From assembly GCA_000697475.1 (NCBI GenBank), contig JNEU01001090.1, forward strand, positions 1 through 64,000: DNA of 64,000 bases, read 5' to 3'. The position numbers were made by a program, and so were the translations under genes. This stretch comes from Lichtheimia corymbifera B2541 (taxonomy: Eukaryota; Mucoromycota; Mucoromycetes; Mucorales; Lichtheimiaceae). Shown here one piece after another: positions 35,431 to 48,122 of this stretch; position 1 is the stretch's first letter; each line of letters opens with the position of its first letter. The notes below the pieces were generated by a model. That model made no database searches and had not been told where the DNA came from. It was given only the letters and a program-made list of their open reading frames with translations.

Positions 35431-38400
35431 TCATGATCTTTTACATCATAGCATTTTTTTATCCATTTACATTTTGCATTCTCCATTTTCCTCCTTTGTC
35501 AATTTACCCGTAATGGGGTCCTGTGTAATAATAATAAACATGTTCTCATCACCAATTCTTTACGATGTGACCTAGCCAACAATCATGTTAATACGTACAG
35601 AAGCTGAAAACGTGTGGACTTTATTATTCGTTGCTATCTGTAAAGATGTCTTTCCCTGGTGGCTGACCATATTTCACACACCCGCTGACTGGAAACCAAT
35701 AGTCGCATTTGTTGCATAGCTTGGGTTATTACAGGTAAAATCGGGCGTGAGGATGCACTTGGGACGTAGAACCTCCTGGGGCAGACGAATAGCATGCGTA
35801 TGTTGTTGCTATATCATCCTAGCTTTTATTGTATCATTTTCACCATCATCATTAAAGAACTGATTCTATAACTATAATTTGCTGTGCAAAAAAGAACGAT
35901 GCTGCTAATACTTAGCCCATTAAAGTAAACAGTTGACGATAATGGTTGCCCGGATGTGACCACGAGGAGGTGATTAGCAAATCCACATCCAAAAGAATAC
36001 TAAGGACATCATACCATCTTACAACTATATAATTAAAAAAATAGGCATCACGTGAGCAGTTATGGAGTTAGCTGCTAATTCACAAAAAAGGCATCAACCT
36101 TACACAAATCTCTGGAATCTTCCAAAGACATCTGCATTGTTGTCGCATACACTTCTTTACTGTTTGATGATGAGCGTAACCCTTTCCAACAAATTCCTTT
36201 TAACATTGACATGCGATGTATGGCCACAACTTTCCAGTATTTTCGATTCCCTTTGTTTCCCGGTAGACTACCATACACACATAAATAATAATATGACTAC
36301 AGCATGATCAATCACCGGTTTCGATCCTTTGGCATGCATTGTGCAAAGGTAAATGGGCGGATGAGAGATGGCATTTGATCCGTGCAATACCGTGAAAAGA
36401 TAATGGGATGTACCAATTACTCGCAATGATGGCATCAACCATAATAGTCTAGTGGAGACAATAGATAGATGACTACAACACACCTTTTCACATGTTGTGA
36501 AAATGATAGGGGATGTGTGGATGGTGGTGGGTGAGTGGATGAATGATACATAATCATGTCCTACAAGCAATTGAAGCCGATAAAATATCCAAAGGAATAC
36601 CAAGCATTCGTTCCTGAGATCAACGAATCACTTTTCTTAAAAGCATCTTTTCGATCCATCTTTAATTACAAGAAGGTAGACAATGGGCATGACTTTGAGT
36701 GCAAACTGCTAATTACTCCAATGGGGAAGATAAATCGATACGAGACAAAGATGAATGGTTGGACGTGAGGTGGCACTTGATAGCGTGGATATGCATACAA
36801 AAGATGATGGTTGTAGCTGCCGTGTAACTGACTATAAGGTGCCATGATCTTATGCGCATGGTAACGTAAGCCCCGACAAACTAAAAATCCTCCCCCTTTC
36901 TCCACTCACGACACACAGCTCTTTTTATTACTTACTCGCTTGGCTTTATCGCTTCACCAATTCAACGATTCATCGACGACGACGATGTAATTCACGACTC
37001 CATTTACAATGAGCAGACACGCTTCGTACAATCCTATCTCTTTTCGCAGTTTTCCCACTGTTTTTGTACCCGTAAGACAACACCACTTTGAATAGCTACG
37101 CTTTTATTGTCTACCCTATTCTACTTCTTGGTTACCATTGCTATTGAGCTACTTGACAATGACCAGCAGCAGCAAAGAGATGGATCTACAACCTTCGCGT
37201 TTTCGGTGGTAGAATAGACATAGACAAGTAGGCTGCACAACAACAATAAAGTGGGAGACGCTTTTCAGAACACGAGTACGTTGGTCATATCAGCAGCGAA
37301 TTATCATAACTTCTTCATTATATGACATGAGTGAGAAAACGAAGGCAAGGATACAGACGCATATGCTGAAAGGATAAAGGCAAATGAGTACGGTAACAGG
37401 AAGGATTGGTATCCTCATACCAGAGGATCGTTTGGAGGAATGGATGATGGATGGGTTAAGGTCATACAATTGAATCCTTGGCTTTTAACTTTGGAGAGGG
37501 CATGAGCATCCATATCAAGGGACACCTTTTTCCTTTCAATAAATCGCGTCAATTCAATGGCTGCACGCCTTTTCACATGCAACACTTTTATAACTAAGTA
37601 AAGCGATGAACGATAGTGGATGGGTGTGGGTGTGGCGGTGAGTGGTGGTGGGTGGTGGTGGGTGAGTGGATGGTACAATGAGCTTCTCCATCCAATGAAC
37701 TATTACTTTCCCCATGGTTACACACTGATCCTGCAGCCAACAATCCTATTCATGCTTTTCCCCAATGCATTCTTTTGCCCCTAATGATAATCCCTTCCTC
37801 ACAAAATCGACGTTTACGAGCGAAGCAATCAGTTGGATGGCTTCTCAAGTTACATTCATGTAGCCCCAACACAAGTGTGGTTTCTTAAAGATTTGAGCTT
37901 ATTGCAAGCCCATTGCCGAATACATAGTGTTAAGCCCTGCCATAGAAAATCGACGTTTAGCGAGCGAACGAGCCAGTTGGAGCGCTAGTATATGGTTTCC
38001 TTTAATGTAGAACATGCTGATGATAAAGGAAATGGATGCGAGTGGTCTACAGTGCGGAGATATGGGGATAATAGGATGGCACAACGTACATCCACTACCA
38101 ATGTTGCATGCATTTATACACACATACTACTCAGTATGACTCACGTGTTCCTGACATCCAGGTACATGCGTTCTCGTGCATTAGTGTTAGTCACACGACC
38201 TTCTCCACGTCTTTATTGTGGCTGTAAAAAAAGATCCCGAATGAGTAATATCAACGCCATAAAGTGGGTACATGGGACAATCCTCTGCTCTCGTCTCCGA
38301 TAAAGCCTTTCAAGACCTTGACTAATGAACGGGTCGGGGTACTACATGACTGCATAGGCCGCCTTGCACAAAGCGGTCGTATATCTTTCATGGATACAAT

Positions 38401-38652
38401 ATACCATTCTTAATGAATGGCCATTTACCATTCGCTGATAATTCCATCATCTCGAAAACAAGGTGGATTACGTACACAACCTTAATTACTAATGGCAGCG
38501 AGACGGATCAAAGCTCCTAAAGTATGGACGAAAAAGGAAACTTTCTCCGTACAAACACAAAAGCAGCTGGCCATGGCATACATAATTCGCTTACAGCCCA
38601 TTTTTCGGTTTCCCTTTTTTCTTCTTGACTTTCTCTCACTCTCACATAAAAA
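35431..38652. other. Gene-poor 3.2-kb region
   Basis: No confident gene. Noted items: a GGGTGAGTGGATG block occurs near 36525 and again near 37660. An AAAATCGACGTTTA...CGAGCGAA block occurs near 37803 and 37945. Weak coding-like frames at 36556-36768 (plus) and 37415-37678 (minus) have no recognisable family. A possible two-exon mini-gene at 37009-37217 is listed separately. The last 100 bp are the CT-rich leader of the MFS gene. Confidence 0.45.
37009..37217 (+). CDS. Possible two-exon micro-protein gene (tentative)
   Basis: Exon 37009-37071 starts with ATG and encodes MSRHASYNPISFRSFPTVFV plus a Pro, then meets a GTAAGA donor in phase 0. An acceptor ending GACCAG at 37166 opens a frame (QQQRDGSTTFAFSVVE) to a stop at 37215-37217. 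The 95-bp intron is longer than the local norm. There is no family match, so this is only a candidate. Further exons could extend it. Confidence 0.2.
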
Positions 38653-41234
38653 ATGTCTCAACCAGACGACAACGGGGATGCATCGAGACAACATCGTCAC
38701 AATGAAGTGGCAGTGGAAACAGATCCCCTTATACCCTCATCCAACACCAACACCAACACCACAGGCACAAAATCCGCAGCACCAGGAACACAACGCAACG
38801 TTGTGCTTGTGTTTTTAGGTTTACAGATCGCCCTATTTGCAGCAGCTCTCGAATAGTATGTTGGCATTTGCTGAATAATCCCAGGTCATGTGGCTTATTG
38901 ATGCCCATCATAGCTCGATTGTATCCACAGCACTGCCGCGGATAGGATCCGATTTAAAAGCGATGGGTATCTCTTCTTGGGTTGCTAGCAGGTACGTGAA
39001 TTTTAGAATCCTTCCTTGTTACTTATATATATACTCACTGGCGTGTAATTCAGCTATCTTTTAACTCAGAACGCATTCAGTATGGTTACCTATTTGAATG
39101 ATACACATTGACATCAACTAACATTCCCACAATTTTTATGTAGACCCTGTGCTGGTAAAGCTATCCGATATCTTTGGCCGTAAAAACATCATTCTTTTCA
39201 GCCTTTCCACATTTGCCCTTGGATCATTGCTTTGCGGTGTTGCACAGGTTAGTGGGTGAGACATTGTGGCTGAGGGGAGGCATCCATTGATATTCCAATT
39301 ATATAGTCCATGATATGGTTGATCATTGCTAGAGCCTTCCAAGGCATTGGGGCTTCCGGTGTAAGTACATGAAGTTAACCCATCTTGTTGACATTGTTTA
39401 TTAAAGCATCGCTTCGATAGATTGGCCCTATGGTAAGCAACATAGTATATTTGCACTCTTATGGATGATGTGCTTCGGTTGACATTGATTATGCGCAGAT
39501 CCATATCATCATTGCCGATATCGTACCATTGCATAAACGTGCCAATTATCAAGCGTAAGTATTCACCATCAAGCCTATTACCTATAAATCTAAAATGTCT
39601 TTTACAGACTTATCGACGTGTGCTTTACGGCAGCTACTCTTACCGGCCCTTTCATTGGGGTAAGCCCATGGCTATACCATTTACGAGCTTCAGCTAATTA
39701 CCTAACTGGCGCTAGGGTACATTGACCGACTATGTCAGTTGGCGTGGCGTTTTCTTTGTAAAGTAAGAAGTGACGAAGGGATTTTCTTATCTTGATGCTT
39801 ACTTACATCCATCAAAAGTATTCCTGTTTGCTTTATTTCCATGGCCATCCTCACCGCAGCCCTCCATTTACCCCGAGTGATCCAAGGTCTGAAGGCACAA
39901 ATGATGCGGATCGATTATGCAGGTACAATGTGACACAAAAGCAGATGGGACTTGACTTCTAAAAATGATACCACCAACTAGGAAATGTGCTCGTCTTAGG
40001 CGCTAGTGTGTCTTTGGCGCTTGCTTTAAGCTTGGGAAGCCAAGACGAAGCATGGGGTTCACCTCTTGTCATTGTACGTGCATACACAAACGAGCGTCTT
40101 TTCTTATTACTTATACAAACTGGCATGATGTGTAGTCACTTTTTTCTTTGACAACCATCCTGGCTGGCTTTTTGATCTATGTCGAGAAATACGTGGCACT
40201 CGAGCCGGTGATACCACTTCGGCTGTTTACCGATCGAACCGTTGCGACCCTCCTCATTCACAGAGTTGGATGGGGGATGGCGTTCTCCGCTTATGCTTAT
40301 TATCTTCCATTGTTCTTTCAAGTTGTAAGAGGAGATACGGCTATGCTTTCAGGGCTTCGGTTGATTCCTGTCGAAATAAGCTCAGTCACTTTTACCTTTA
40401 TTGCGGGAAGAATCGTCACACACACTGGAAAATATAGGCCAGCATTAAGGATTGGATCAGCTTTGTTTTGTCTTTGCTTTGTATTCTTCTGGTGGTTTGA
40501 TCGCACCATCAGCTGGACATGTAAGGAGATATTATATCTTACACCATTCACCAGCAGCTATGATTAACGAACAACCCATCATTGTAGATATTTATATGGC
40601 CCTTATGCTTGAAGGCGTGGGTATGGGGTGTGTCATGGCATCGAATATGATTGCTATTCAAGCATCAGTGCGTCATGAAGATATTGGTAAATGTCAAGAA
40701 AAGAACCATTTTGTGTGCATAACCATGCTTATTGATCCATCATTTGCTGCATATAGCGGTGGTATCAGGTCTTGGAGCCTACTTGGGTCTCCTTGGTGCT
40801 AATTTTGGTGTGGCTACTGCATCTGCAATTCTCAACACACTGCTCAAACAAAACCTGCCGCGTGTAATGCCAATGGAGTATGCCCAGCGTATCTTTGATT
40901 CACCACAATACGTCTACAACGGCTTGCCAGCAGAATACTTTGATGCTGCTATTGAAGTCTACACCACATCATTCACATACTTGTGGTATACAGTCACTGC
41001 TTGTGCCAGTATAGGTAATCTTACATCCATTGCATGGTCAACATTCCTCTAAGTATTCTCCTTTTTATTTGAATAGCACTCCTTTGTTCACTTTTTGTCA
41101 AGCAATATTCGTTACGAAGACCTCAAGAAACCAAAACAGTAGCCAATTATCAAACCGTTGCCGTGGACGACGATGCCCAATCTCTTGGATCCGATGAGAC
41201 ATTATCAGTCACTTTGAGTCGTCATGAAGATTAA
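38653..41234 (+). CDS. Major facilitator superfamily transporter (DHA2-like, drug/basic amino acid type)
   Basis: Fifteen exons: 38653-38855, 38914-38991, 39054-39079, 39144-39247, 39307-39360, 39421-39432, 39499-39554, 39608-39659, 39716-39762, 39819-39922, 39982-40073, 40136-40520, 40588-40686, 40757-41014, 41077-41234; 575 aa with all phases closing. One exon is only 12 bp. The N-tail carries an EVAVETDPLIP dileucine-like acidic motif often seen in vacuolar transporters. Membrane segments begin at VVLVFLGLQIALFAAALEYS. The A-loop reads KLSDIFGRKN; RAFQGIGASGIGPM and DYVSWRGVFFVN follow, as in 14-TM DHA2 transporters of the Vba/Fnx/Sge group. It probably exports or sequesters small molecules by proton antiport. 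Substrate unknown. Confidence 0.88.
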
Positions 41235-41550
41235 ATTAGTGCACTCGATTATAATATAGTACCGCATACATTGAATATATACATGCTATTACATACAGTC
41301 ATTTGCAATCAGATCTACATAAGCACTATTATGCGTCCATAGTCGATGATATCGGATCATAATCTTATGATGCATATCTCAATGACGAAGATGCTTGGTT
41401 GGCCTTACAAATCATAAGCACACATTTTCCTAAACCATGACTTGTATGTGTATAACCGCGCATGCGCGTTTTACAATCTCGTTTATATACATCTTGATTG
41501 CTTTTAAAGTTTGGGGGTAACAAAAGCTAAAAAGGGGTTGATAGATAGGT
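41235..41550. other. Intergenic between convergent genes
   Basis: 316 bp of 3' flank. Contains a CGCGCATGCGCG palindrome at about 41456-41468. No gene. Confidence 0.5.
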
Positions 41551-42809
41551 CTATTGAGGGGTGTCGGCTATATAATTGATGAAAGCGTCCTGCTGTTGTC
41601 CAATACATACACCCATACGGCCACCGATATGGTTTGGATATTGAATTACGCGTGGTGAGGAGGCTGCTGATTCAATTTCATCTTGGTGCTGCACAGTTAA
41701 CGAGCCTTTCCGCATCAATTTTGAATAATCTAATAGAATGACAAATAAGCTCTCTCTCTTTCTATCTCGAATCATGGGCCAAGCTCAATCAGTAACGTAC
41801 GTAGACCACAAGCATTGCACAGTGTCCGTGCTCCATCCGGTCCTCTCCGCCACTCGGGTGTTTCTGTAGTATGACATGAATGACACCGCTGCCCTACACT
41901 AAAGGATGTTGTTGTTAAAAAGTTGATTCTAGGTTTACACCCCCTTAAAGATACTTGCGTCGTCTTCTTCTAGAAAACAGGTGTGCGACATTGTTGTTAA
42001 TAAGATTTGAAGATGCATATTTTCCCCTCCCCCACGCTCCCCTTTTGTGCTTACTGTTCGACGTCGATAACTCCCACGAACACCATCTTGTAAATTCCGT
42101 GCCCGCCGAATCATTGCATATTCAGGCTAATAACAACATGAGTAAAAATTCTCATAGGAAGCAGGACTACTTACTTTTACGTCATCTTGCTTGAGAACAT
42201 GTAACAAGGTATTGGCTTTGGTTGCTATTTGCTCCAAAATGGCCGAGTCCTGGCAATCGCGTCGCATCACCTCGATGTCCTGACAAAGAGATGTGCACGT
42301 ATTGATGGCCTAATGCATATATCATCCATTAGCATGTTGTGTGTGATTGTTGAAGAAATATAAGCACCTGAGTCAAATTAATGGTGGTGGATGAAGGGTC
42401 TGAAAGTGATTGCATGACATGCATGGTATTGTGGCCGCTACTACTACTGCTACTGTCAATTGACTGCTGTTCCATTGCTGTTGGTCGAGGTTGTTGTCCA
42501 GTAAGGTCATGGATGGATGGGAGTCGTTGTTGAGTTGATTGCCTATCAAAATACATGTCAATAATCCATGTGCATTGTGTAAGAAAGGAAAAGAGGGGAT
42601 AAGGCTCAATAAACAGATTGCATCAAGCGTGCCTGAAATACAAAGACACAGTTGTTCTGTCCATGCTGACAGCCACCACAGGAAACAAGGTTTACACGCG
42701 TTGTTGTTGACGAATGATATATAGAAACTAAGGCAACGTACTCATTCATGATTACATCGGAAGCTGGACTGCCTTCATCTGAAGACATGCACAAGTCAGA
42801 GACGTCCAT
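41551..42809 (-). CDS. GATA zinc-finger factor of the White Collar-2 class, without a PAS domain
   Basis: Six exons, in transcription order 42809-42742, 42542-42368, 42309-42175, 42126-42055, 41969-41801, 41729-41551; 265 aa. The finger is C179-X2-C182-X18-C201-X2-C204 with [20 protein letters not shown]. It continues across an intron into LHYSKLMRK, the WC-2-type extension, distinct from the AreA-type finger. Upstream are a helical segment ([20 protein letters not shown]) and a Ser-rich stretch. No PAS domain is visible, unlike full-length WC-2 light-response proteins. Exon 1 to exon 2 uses a 199-bp intron, longer than usual, so the very N-terminus is the least certain part. Binding to GATA sites is expected. 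A role in light responses would be inference. Confidence 0.82.
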
Positions 42810-43259
42810 GGAGACAATTGCAAAACAAGGAGGATGGAGGAGAGAGAGAAAAAGAAAGAGAGAGAAAAGAAAGATAAAGTAAGTTTACAAGCGAGAGAGA
42901 AGAAAGCCAAAAGAAAAGAAAAAGGGGGACAAAGGGAAAGGGGAGAAGAAGAAGAAGAAGAAGAAGAGTGAAGAGTGAAAGAAAAAAGCAAAAGCACCCA
43001 CAACTATATCCAATGGTTCACATAAAAGGGCAACACGGGTCCTCTCAATCTCGATTCGATCTCCCTCGTGTCATTGGCTGTCCTACAGAATCATCCACTC
43101 TCTTTCCTCATCCATTGCATGTCGTCTTATGCTTTAAGGGTTCTCTCGTGCATACATTACTCGGGCACATGAGCAATCACATTTCCCGAGACATTATATT
43201 CAACTCTTCAAAAGTAATCGCTTTAGATGAACACCATAACCCACTCAACACGTTGTATT
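42810..43259. promoter_or_regulatory. Promoter of the WC-2-type gene with a polypurine tract
   Basis: About 42838-42975 is almost pure A/G on plus, that is a CT-rich tract on the coding strand, ending in a GAA trinucleotide run (GAAGAAGAAGAAGAAGAAG). CT-rich leaders also precede other genes in this window. Confidence 0.55.
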
Positions 43260-43749
43260 CTACCAATACAAGGCACTTTTACAACATATCATCCGCTGCG
43301 TTGATTTTGAATGGGGTTGCTCAGCTGTGTGCATGCAATACATACCATAGATCGGCAAACCTTTGCTATTTAAAGGAACTCTGATGTTACACAAAACTGC
43401 AGATCCTTGCCCTGTGGGATATGCTGCGTAGGAACTTAAAGCATTTCTCGAACTGAAAAGAAGGCATCCTACTTGATGCATAACCCCTTGACTTGACGTC
43501 TTTATGCCATTTGACAATGACGTTCCGCACAGATCAATATACCCATTTCCCATACTCCCTCGTTGCACAAGTAAGTAGATTAAGCTCAAAGGGAATATAT
43601 ATGCAGACAACCATACCAGCAGGTAACGTTTCATTAAAGTCAGCATCATTGGCTCTGATGATGGGCTGATCTTGCAAAGAAAGATAGGTGATGTCCGCCG
43701 ATACAAGCGATTGGGACACAAGACTGATAAATACGTGCGATTTAATCAT
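43260..43749 (-). CDS. Tentative two-exon gene, unknown protein
   Basis: Exons 43749-43617 and 43558-43260 would join through a 58-bp intron (GTATGG donor, CGAG acceptor) in matching phase, giving 143 aa. Exon 1 reads MIKSHVFISLVSQSLVSADI and then LSLQDQPIIRANDADFNETL. Exon 2 reads SMGNGYIDLCGTSLSNGIK and later SSYAAYPTGQGSAVLC. Intron size and phase match local genes, but the acceptor is not preceded by a strong pyrimidine tract. There is no family match and codon bias is weak. It could equally be a decayed gene. Confidence 0.3.
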
Positions 43750-45385
43750 AAACGGGGTGAGACTCAGTCCCTAATCGAGATGTGCGATCACGAGCATGAC
43801 ACGACTTAGGGGCCGTCATGGTTTATTTGTTTGTTTGTTGGGTCTTGTCCTACAAAATAAAAAGGCGACACCGCACCGTACATATGGATCTTGCTTGCTT
43901 AGTGGGCTCACTGGTCATATTCATGTGCAAACATAGTACACTTGAAGAGCCAAGATTGTGAATCTGCTCGCTGTGAGACATCCAGATCGCGATACGCTGC
44001 CCTTTAAATCACAGTAAAGTTTCTCGTAGTACCGTTCATGATCTAACCTTGTCATACTACGCTCAACCGATGTTTTGGTTCGCTTCAGGAGAAGAAAAAA
44101 TAAGTTAATGTTGACTCCTTGCTCATGGCAAAGTGTCTAGGGTGTTCTTGGCACAAGGATGCAATGCGCTATTGAATTAAGCGGTACGATAGCAAAACTG
44201 AATGATTTGCTCTAGTGGGAAATTGTAAAGCGTACACCCAATGTTTGAGATCTCGTGTACATCTCTTCCCTTGGCATTGGAGCGCATTGTTCCGACCCTC
44301 TTTCCCACAACCACCTTTTTGATCATATCCGATGCAATCCTACTCGTTCTTGCAACATTATGTACCTGTAATGGATGCCATAATTCACACATCATGGATC
44401 ATTGTATAAGCTCAAACTCTTGTACTATCATTCCATGACCCCTGATTTGGGGCATCTAATATATGCAGCAGTAGCCTTTTACCCAACAACATTGGATCCG
44501 ATCCAGGGTAGATAAAGAATCATTCGTCATTTTTAAGAGAATCTGTGACAGCCAACCTTCTAGGATCATATGTTGACTTGACTACTGGTATTGCGGTACA
44601 TGATGGATGAATCTTTTGCAGTTTGCATTATCGTAAAACCCCGACTTGGGCAGGTTTCCCATATCAATTGGTTGATGAACAAGGGCATCATCTATTCCAT
44701 TCAAAGGACACTCGTTTTTTCCCTTGATCCTTGTATACAACTCATCAGTCAACATGGCACATACGTGTAATGATCAAGAATATGCATGATACAATGCCCA
44801 TATTAGTGATTTATGCCAGATATAGCACCTCTTTCAACTCGTCAGGATTATGGAATCTAGGTATATCAAGGGACATTGATCTCTTTATTTCTGGCTTGAT
44901 TGTGTAGACAAAAGCTGGCACATGAGAGTGCTCACCACTGAGGAAATTCTTAATTTGGAGACCAGCAGCGTCCAGGCTTAGAGACCCTTCCTCCCTTCTC
45001 TCTTCTTTATAACCCATTCGTGGCATCGTTCAAGGTAATGCACCTGTTGATTGCGAGGCATCAATACTGAATATTCATAGGCAGGATGTGCTCAAGTGCT
45101 GTAGTCATGGTGATATCGTCTCTCTTGTTGCTCGTTGCTATGCCGCTCAACACTTGGTGCAACAGTTACATTCAGAGCCCCAATGTGACAGAAGAGCTTG
45201 TTCCATTGACGTGTATAGACAGCAGGATTCGATCGCAAAGACGTTGGCTTGTTTGGTTTCTAGGTCGGTTCGACTATACCGCGCCATGGCTTCGATTTCC
45301 AGCAACCCAACAACAACGTTCTTTTGTGCACGCATATGGAAAGGGCAAGTACAGTGAACGAAGACAATGAAAAAGGCGTTTAATA
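43750..45385. other. Intergenic; scattered coding-like fragments, no gene model
   Basis: A GTTTATTTGTTTGTTTG simple repeat lies near 43825-43842. Minus-strand frames at 44177-44395 and 44811-45026 and a plus frame at 45086-45370 have somewhat protein-like composition but no recognisable motif. I could not connect them by splice sites. Confidence 0.4.
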
Positions 45386-45410
45386 TAATAATGTGTTATG
45401 CTATTATACG

Positions 45411-45486
45411 ATAGGTTCTTGGTCAGGTAGTGCAACTTTGGGCATCATCTCTCCTTGGGTTCGACTCCCAGCCTGTACCTTTTTTA
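45411..45486 (+). other. tRNA-like remnant with a Pol III B-box and T-tract
   Basis: GGGTTCGACTCCC at 45457-45469 matches a B-box/T-arm. It is followed after CAGCCTGTACC by a T6 run typical of a Pol III terminator. An A-box-like TTGGTCAGGTAGTG lies at about 45419-45432. The acceptor 5' strand pairs only partly and the anticodon stem does not form, so this is not called a functional tRNA. It may be a tRNA pseudogene or the head of a SINE-like element. Confidence 0.4.
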
Positions 45487-45940
45487 GCCATTGAGGTCCT
45501 TCTCATGATGTATTGGTGGTTAACCCTTTGAGGATTGGAACAGTGAGTAAGGCCATCCTTTCTTTGGTGGAGAGGATGAATCAGAGCAACTATGAACCCC
45601 TACATAGGCGCTATGAGTGTGATGGCATCGATGGTGACTTGGCCTGCAGAATTGCTTTCTTTATTCCCAAGACGATGATGGCAAAGTAGCTAGAAGCATT
45701 ATTTATTATCCACAGGAACTTAGCTAGCTTATTCCTCTCTTCTCAGTCTTGTAAGAAATATATGCATGCCTTTTCTAATGTAATAAAGAGTGGATTGGCC
45801 TTAGGAAGAAAAAGTGAATTTCAGGATGAGTGGCTGATATATCTTACCGTCGTACCCGTATCATTGAATAGCAAATTGGTTTATGCAGCTCGAACCCCCT
45901 ATATATATATATAGGATGTGATATGGAACTCTTATTTACA
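45487..45940. other. Intergenic between the tRNA-like sequence and the foldback element
   Basis: No ORF of note. A TA microsatellite (TATATATATATATAGG) ends at about 45914. Confidence 0.45.
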
Positions 45941-45944
45941 ATGG

Positions 45945-48122
45945 AGCGTGCAGGCCTTATGAGAACAAGTTGACCAGCATGTTTGGAAGCACCTTCTGAC
46001 CAATTTTCAAGTCGAGATGGACAATCTCCGGGCCATGAGTCGTCCCGCCTCTATCGTTTCTCCTACATGTGTACCCCTCACTCACATTTTTTATAATAAA
46101 GTGTGCGGTTTTTAAATGAATGAAGATGATCAGCATGTATTAGCGGACCTTCTGACCAAGTTTCAAGTTCAAAATGGGGAATCTCAAGGTCATTCATACT
46201 GAATGGCATTTCATGAATCCGGCGCGTACCCAGTTTCCGACCGCCGTATAGTCTACCCTATATTACATCCTACCATACAAAATTTTCAAATGAAGTGTAG
46301 GTTCTTTATTACAACAAAGTTGATCAGCATGATTGAGAGCACCTTGTGTGAAAGTTTCAAGCCTGTGGTGGGCAACCTCGAGGTTATGGGCCGTCCACCC
46401 TATATATAATTCCCGTCCGTTCATTGTCGGACGCCCGCATTCACCTTCTCACAATGAAGCGTATGGTTTTTATTTGAATGGAGTTGATCAGCATGTCGAA
46501 GCCCACGGCCTGACCAAGTTTGACGATGGAGGTGGACAATTGCGGGGGTGTGCACTATGTACTCTACTTGCGCTCCGCCCGTCCATCGTCTCCCCTATTT
46601 TTGGACCGCCCGGTTCATTGAAACATCATAATGAAGCATACGGTTTTTAAATGAATGGAGTTGATCAACATGACTCAGCGAACCTGCTTACCAAGTTTCA
46701 AGTTCAAAATGCGCAATCCCAAGGTAATTCAGAGGTAAATGACATCTCAATGAATCCGGCCGGTTCCGGAATTTCCGCCCATCATAGTAAACTGCACATT
46801 ACACCCTCCCATTCAAAATCTTCAAATGAAGTATGGGTTCCTTATTAATACAAAGTTAATCAGCATGTCCAAGAGCATCTTGTGTGCAAGTTTGAGGTTC
46901 GAGAGAGGCAATCTCAAGATTATGGATCAATTACAGTGCACATGGATTTGTAGGACAGTGCCCGAACAATCTAATTTCCACTTCTTCCTCTCTCAGCTTC
47001 TTGTCTCTTCCGTCTCCCATTCTCGACTGTTGCCCCATTCAACTACAACTACCATCTGCGAACAATTGTCCTGCTTCAACCCATCATGTCAATCCTACAG
47101 TTGTCTTGATCTGATTGTCCTTGGCTGAATGGTAAGTGCATGGCGTGTACACACCCCACTACAACACCGGCGTTTCTTGACAGTCCACCTTTTGTACACA
47201 CTCTTCTACCACCATCAAACGTAACAGCATTCATTGCAGCAGTTGCTGTTAGCGATGTCTTTACTGCATTGTATCAAACAGCGTTCACAGCCTTGTCACT
47301 CTACTACAACACACGCTCTTGCACACTCCTCTTCCGCGACCAAACGTAGCAGCCGTTGCTATTATCAATGTCTTTTACTCCATCGTCTCAAGTTACTTGC
47401 AGCAACTTGCTTTGATACATACGGATGACAATGGATGGGATGCCATATCAACTATCAAGTACACCGCAATACAAGTAATCTTCAACAGGTTGGGCTGCGA
47501 TGGAAGAAAATGACCAAGAAAGGATTGACCAGCAGCCGGATGGAGAAGGGAGCATATCAGCAGCTATCGCATAAACCAACATGGTGGATTTGATGGATGG
47601 ATGCAATCAAGTACAGTGATGAGATCTCCTGGAATGCTACCTTGGTTACTTGGAGCGAGCGTGTCAGCAGGAACAATCACGTGGATACGGCTTAGGATGA
47701 TGATGGATTGGATGGGACCGACCAAATGGATGATATCTTCGTGAAAGGTGCTTTACAGTCATGGACGCTATTGGAATACCCAGGTCAATGCATGCAGCAG
47801 TTATTTTACAATCATGGATGAAGGATGTTATGACGGCAGCAGCCAAGAACACAATGGCACAATTATCCCTGTCGACTCGATGTGACACACCTGTAGCTTA
47901 TCAATTTACAATGCTGTTCCCTTATCATACTTTCTTGATAAACAACATATACACTACAATGTGCTATTCTTCGACTTTTCGATTAAATCCAACATATTAT
48001 CTAAACGAGCATCATGCCATCAGTTCATATACTTAGGTTGTGGATCACTGGGTGGTTTCTGGATTGAAAGGAGGGGGAGGGGGAATAGAAACTTGGAGGT
48101 TGGAAAGCGAGATTGGATCATT
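45945..48122. repeat. Left arm of the foldback element
   Basis: The first kilobase holds six copies of a module centred on TTGATCAGCATG (about 45970, 46127, 46321, 46485, 46662, 46857). Copies are usually preceded by TTTTTAAATGAATGGAG or CTTTATTACAACAAAG and followed by GAGCACCTTGTGTGAAAGTTTC-like text. The rest (47130-47890 and 48034-48122) is unique within the arm but has an inverted partner on the right. Confidence 0.75.

Noticed and set aside
41774..41796. Start of a myristoylated protein (MGQAQS) on plus
   Set aside because: It lies antisense to an intron of the WC-2-type gene and runs into no continuing exon.
45411..45486. Functional tRNA gene
   Set aside because: The acceptor and anticodon stems do not pair, although the B-box and terminator are good.
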